Assembly (NCBI GenBank): GCA_900770225.1
Contig: CAAGJU010000218.1
Span: 1 to 15,724, forward strand
DNA: 15,724 nucleotides
Direction: 5' to 3'
Origin: Lachnospiraceae bacterium
GTDB lineage: Bacteria > Bacillota > Clostridia > Lachnospirales > Lachnospiraceae
In this document: one piece after another, positions 14,754 to 15,724 of the stretch
How the letters are laid out: every line of letters starts with the position of its first letter
Numbering within the stretch: the first letter of the stretch is position 1
Notes under the pieces: generated by a model
What the model was told of the DNA's origin: nothing
The model's input: only the letters and a program-made list of their open reading frames with translations
Database searches by the model: none
Program-made: the position numbers and the translations under genes

Positions 14754-15455
14754 TTACTGTGTTGACGTGTTATAATTGCGTGCGCCGAAGATGGCAGTGC
14801 CTACCCGGACCATCGTTGATCCCTCTTCCACTGCTACTTCGAAATCATTAGTCATCCCCATACTGAGTACACGCATATCCACATTATCAATGTTTTTACG
14901 ATTGATGTCAACCGTTAATTGCTTCAGTTCCCTGAACACAGCGCGGTTATCCTCCGGGTTTTCCACGAAAGGTGCACTGGTCATAAGTCCCTGCAGGGAG
15001 ACATGACTGTATTGTGCAAACGTGGCTGCAAAGGCCTCGCAGTCTTCCGGCTTTACACCGAATTTGCTCTCCTCTCCCGCTACGTTTACCTCGATGAGAA
15101 CGGGAATGATGCGGTTATGCTTGGTTCCCTCTTTTTCAATGGTTGCCACAAGTTCCGGCGTATCCACGGCGTGAATCATCTCTACATAGTCTGCGATGTA
15201 TTTGACCTTGTTTCTCTGCAGATGACCGATCATATGCCAGCGGATATCCTTGGGCAGATCATCGTGTTTTGTCCGGAGTTCCTGGATATAGTTTTCTCCG
15301 AAGTCACGAACACCATATCGGTACAGATCCATGATATCTTCTTCCGGTTTGGTCTTGCTCACTGCTACGAGAGTCACCTCGTTTGGATCTCTGCCGACGC
15401 GTTCGCAGGCTGCTGCGATGCGCCTCTTTACTTCGTCATAACGTTCCGTAATCAT
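14754..15455 (-). CDS. yggS: YggS/PROSC-family pyridoxal-phosphate-binding protein
   Basis: This single-domain, alanine-racemase-N-fold protein binds PLP and helps PLP homeostasis; no catalytic reaction is firmly assigned to the family. The PLP lysine is Lys34 in VAVSKTKP. Other family blocks are FGENYIQEL, RWHMIGHLQRNKVK, EVNVAGEESKFG, GLMTSAPF, LSMGMTNDFEVAVEEGSTMVRVGTAIFG and a short tail. Length 233 aa is normal. A GTG at 15464 extends the frame three codons but overlaps the ribosome site; ATG 15455 sits 8 bases after AAAGGAG. It leads the yggS-sepF unit, an arrangement widespread in Gram-positive bacteria. Confidence 0.95.
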   Translation of the reverse strand: MITERYDEVKRRIAAACERVGRDPNEVTLVAVSKTKPEEDIMDLYRYGVRDFGENYIQELRTKHDDLPKDIRWHMIGHLQRNKVKYIADYVEMIHAVDTPELVATIEKEGTKHNRIIPVLIEVNVAGEESKFGVKPEDCEAFAATFAQYSHVSLQGLMTSAPFVENPEDNRAVFRELKQLTVDINRKNIDNVDMRVLSMGMTNDFEVAVEEGSTMVRVGTAIFGARNYNTSTQ

Positions 15456-15463
15456 TTCTGTCA

Positions 15464-15470
15464 CTCCTTT
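15464..15470 (-). promoter_or_regulatory. Ribosome-binding site fixing the yggS start
   Basis: AAAGGAG on the minus strand lies 8 bases before ATG 15455-15453. It overlaps the alternative GTG at 15464, which rules that codon out as the likely start. Confidence 0.8.
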
Positions 15471-15501
15471 TTATTGTATTAAGCCATCGTCAGATGTACT
15501 T

Positions 15502-15516
15502 ATTACAGTCTGTAAT
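15502..15516. promoter_or_regulatory. Near-perfect 15-bp palindrome upstream of yggS
   Basis: ATTACAG, one central base, CTGTAAT: two 7-bp half-sites centred about 54 bp upstream of the yggS start. Size and position fit an operator for a dimeric regulator. It could also be a short mRNA hairpin. Nothing identifies the regulator. Confidence 0.35.
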
Positions 15517-15545
15517 GCCAGGCTAAATTTGTCAGACAGGCATAT

Positions 15546-15724
15546 CGATATATCGTGCCACATACTGTATCATACTGTATAAGTCTACGCGACGCTCCGC
15601 ACTGCGTGCTCTCGCGTCGCTACAAGTATTCGCATTCTCGCTTTGCTTCGCAAAGCTCCATGCTCATACTTGTTGTCGTCGCAAAGCCATAGTCGGCCTT
15701 GCGCACCCTTCGGGTGTGCATTCC
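15546..15724 (-). repeat. Structured intergenic repeat element, copy B (cut by the window edge)
   Basis: This is the same architecture as copy A, in the same orientation and also upstream of a minus-strand gene. It has the CGATAWATCGTGCCACA flank, a 10-bp duplication (CATACTGTAT twice, 15561-15580), then the terminal repeat TACTGTATAAG (15573-15583). Arm 1 is 15589-15620 with stems GCGACGC/GCGTCGC and GCAC/GTGC. Arm 2 is 15622-15673 with stems ACAAGTAT/ATACTTGT, GCAT/ATGC and GCTTTGC/GCAAAGC. The first part of arm 3 starts at 15676, including its apical hairpin (15701-15719). The right side of arm 3 and the right terminal repeat lie beyond the window. Confidence 0.8.

Overview
The window reads as a Gram-positive, moderate-GC member of the Firmicutes (Bacillota), most likely a gut-type Clostridia such as a Lachnospiraceae relative. 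The reasons are a yggS-sepF pair, a class C sortase with sorting-signal surface proteins, SLH domains, strong GGAGG-type ribosome sites, and an IS30-type transposase end. The taxonomy is inference. Apart from the transposase fragment, every convincing gene lies on the minus strand.

Layout along the plus coordinate: (1) 2-124, the C-terminal end of an IS30-family transposase, cut by the window edge, then about 450 bp without a gene that holds a terminator. (2) 572-10438, a surface locus transcribed right to left: a secreted SH3-NlpC/P60 wall hydrolase, a class C (pilin) sortase, a pilin-like protein with a YPK motif, a large LPSAG-anchored DUF11/Cna_B protein, and a secreted lysozyme-domain protein with three SLH repeats. 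Together they look like a sortase-built surface fibre accompanied by two wall-cutting enzymes. (3) 10439-10824, an intergenic stretch with helically phased 11-bp repeats and a terminator. (4) 10825-13718, aroB-lspA-rluD, tightly coupled. (5) 14063-15455, yggS-sepF with its own terminator.

The most unusual feature is a repeated intergenic element, complete at 13792-13990 (upstream of aroB) and cut by the window edge at 15546-15724 (upstream of yggS). The complete copy has 13-bp perfect terminal inverted repeats enclosing three hairpin arms, giving a cloverleaf. In the two fully visible arms the copies differ in sequence, but about ten stem pairs change on both sides and keep pairing with the same geometry. 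On the minus strand every apical loop is C-GNA-G or C-GNRA-G, and the base of arm 2 carries a tandem G-A/G-A internal loop in both copies. This points to a selected single-stranded structure (RNA, or ssDNA hairpins used by a transposase). I do not recognise it as a named family.

A second theme is in-frame tandem repeats (units 27, 30, 36, 39, 48 and 66 bp) placed in linkers or tails of at least five genes, including housekeeping lspA. A further 36-bp duplication crosses a stop codon.
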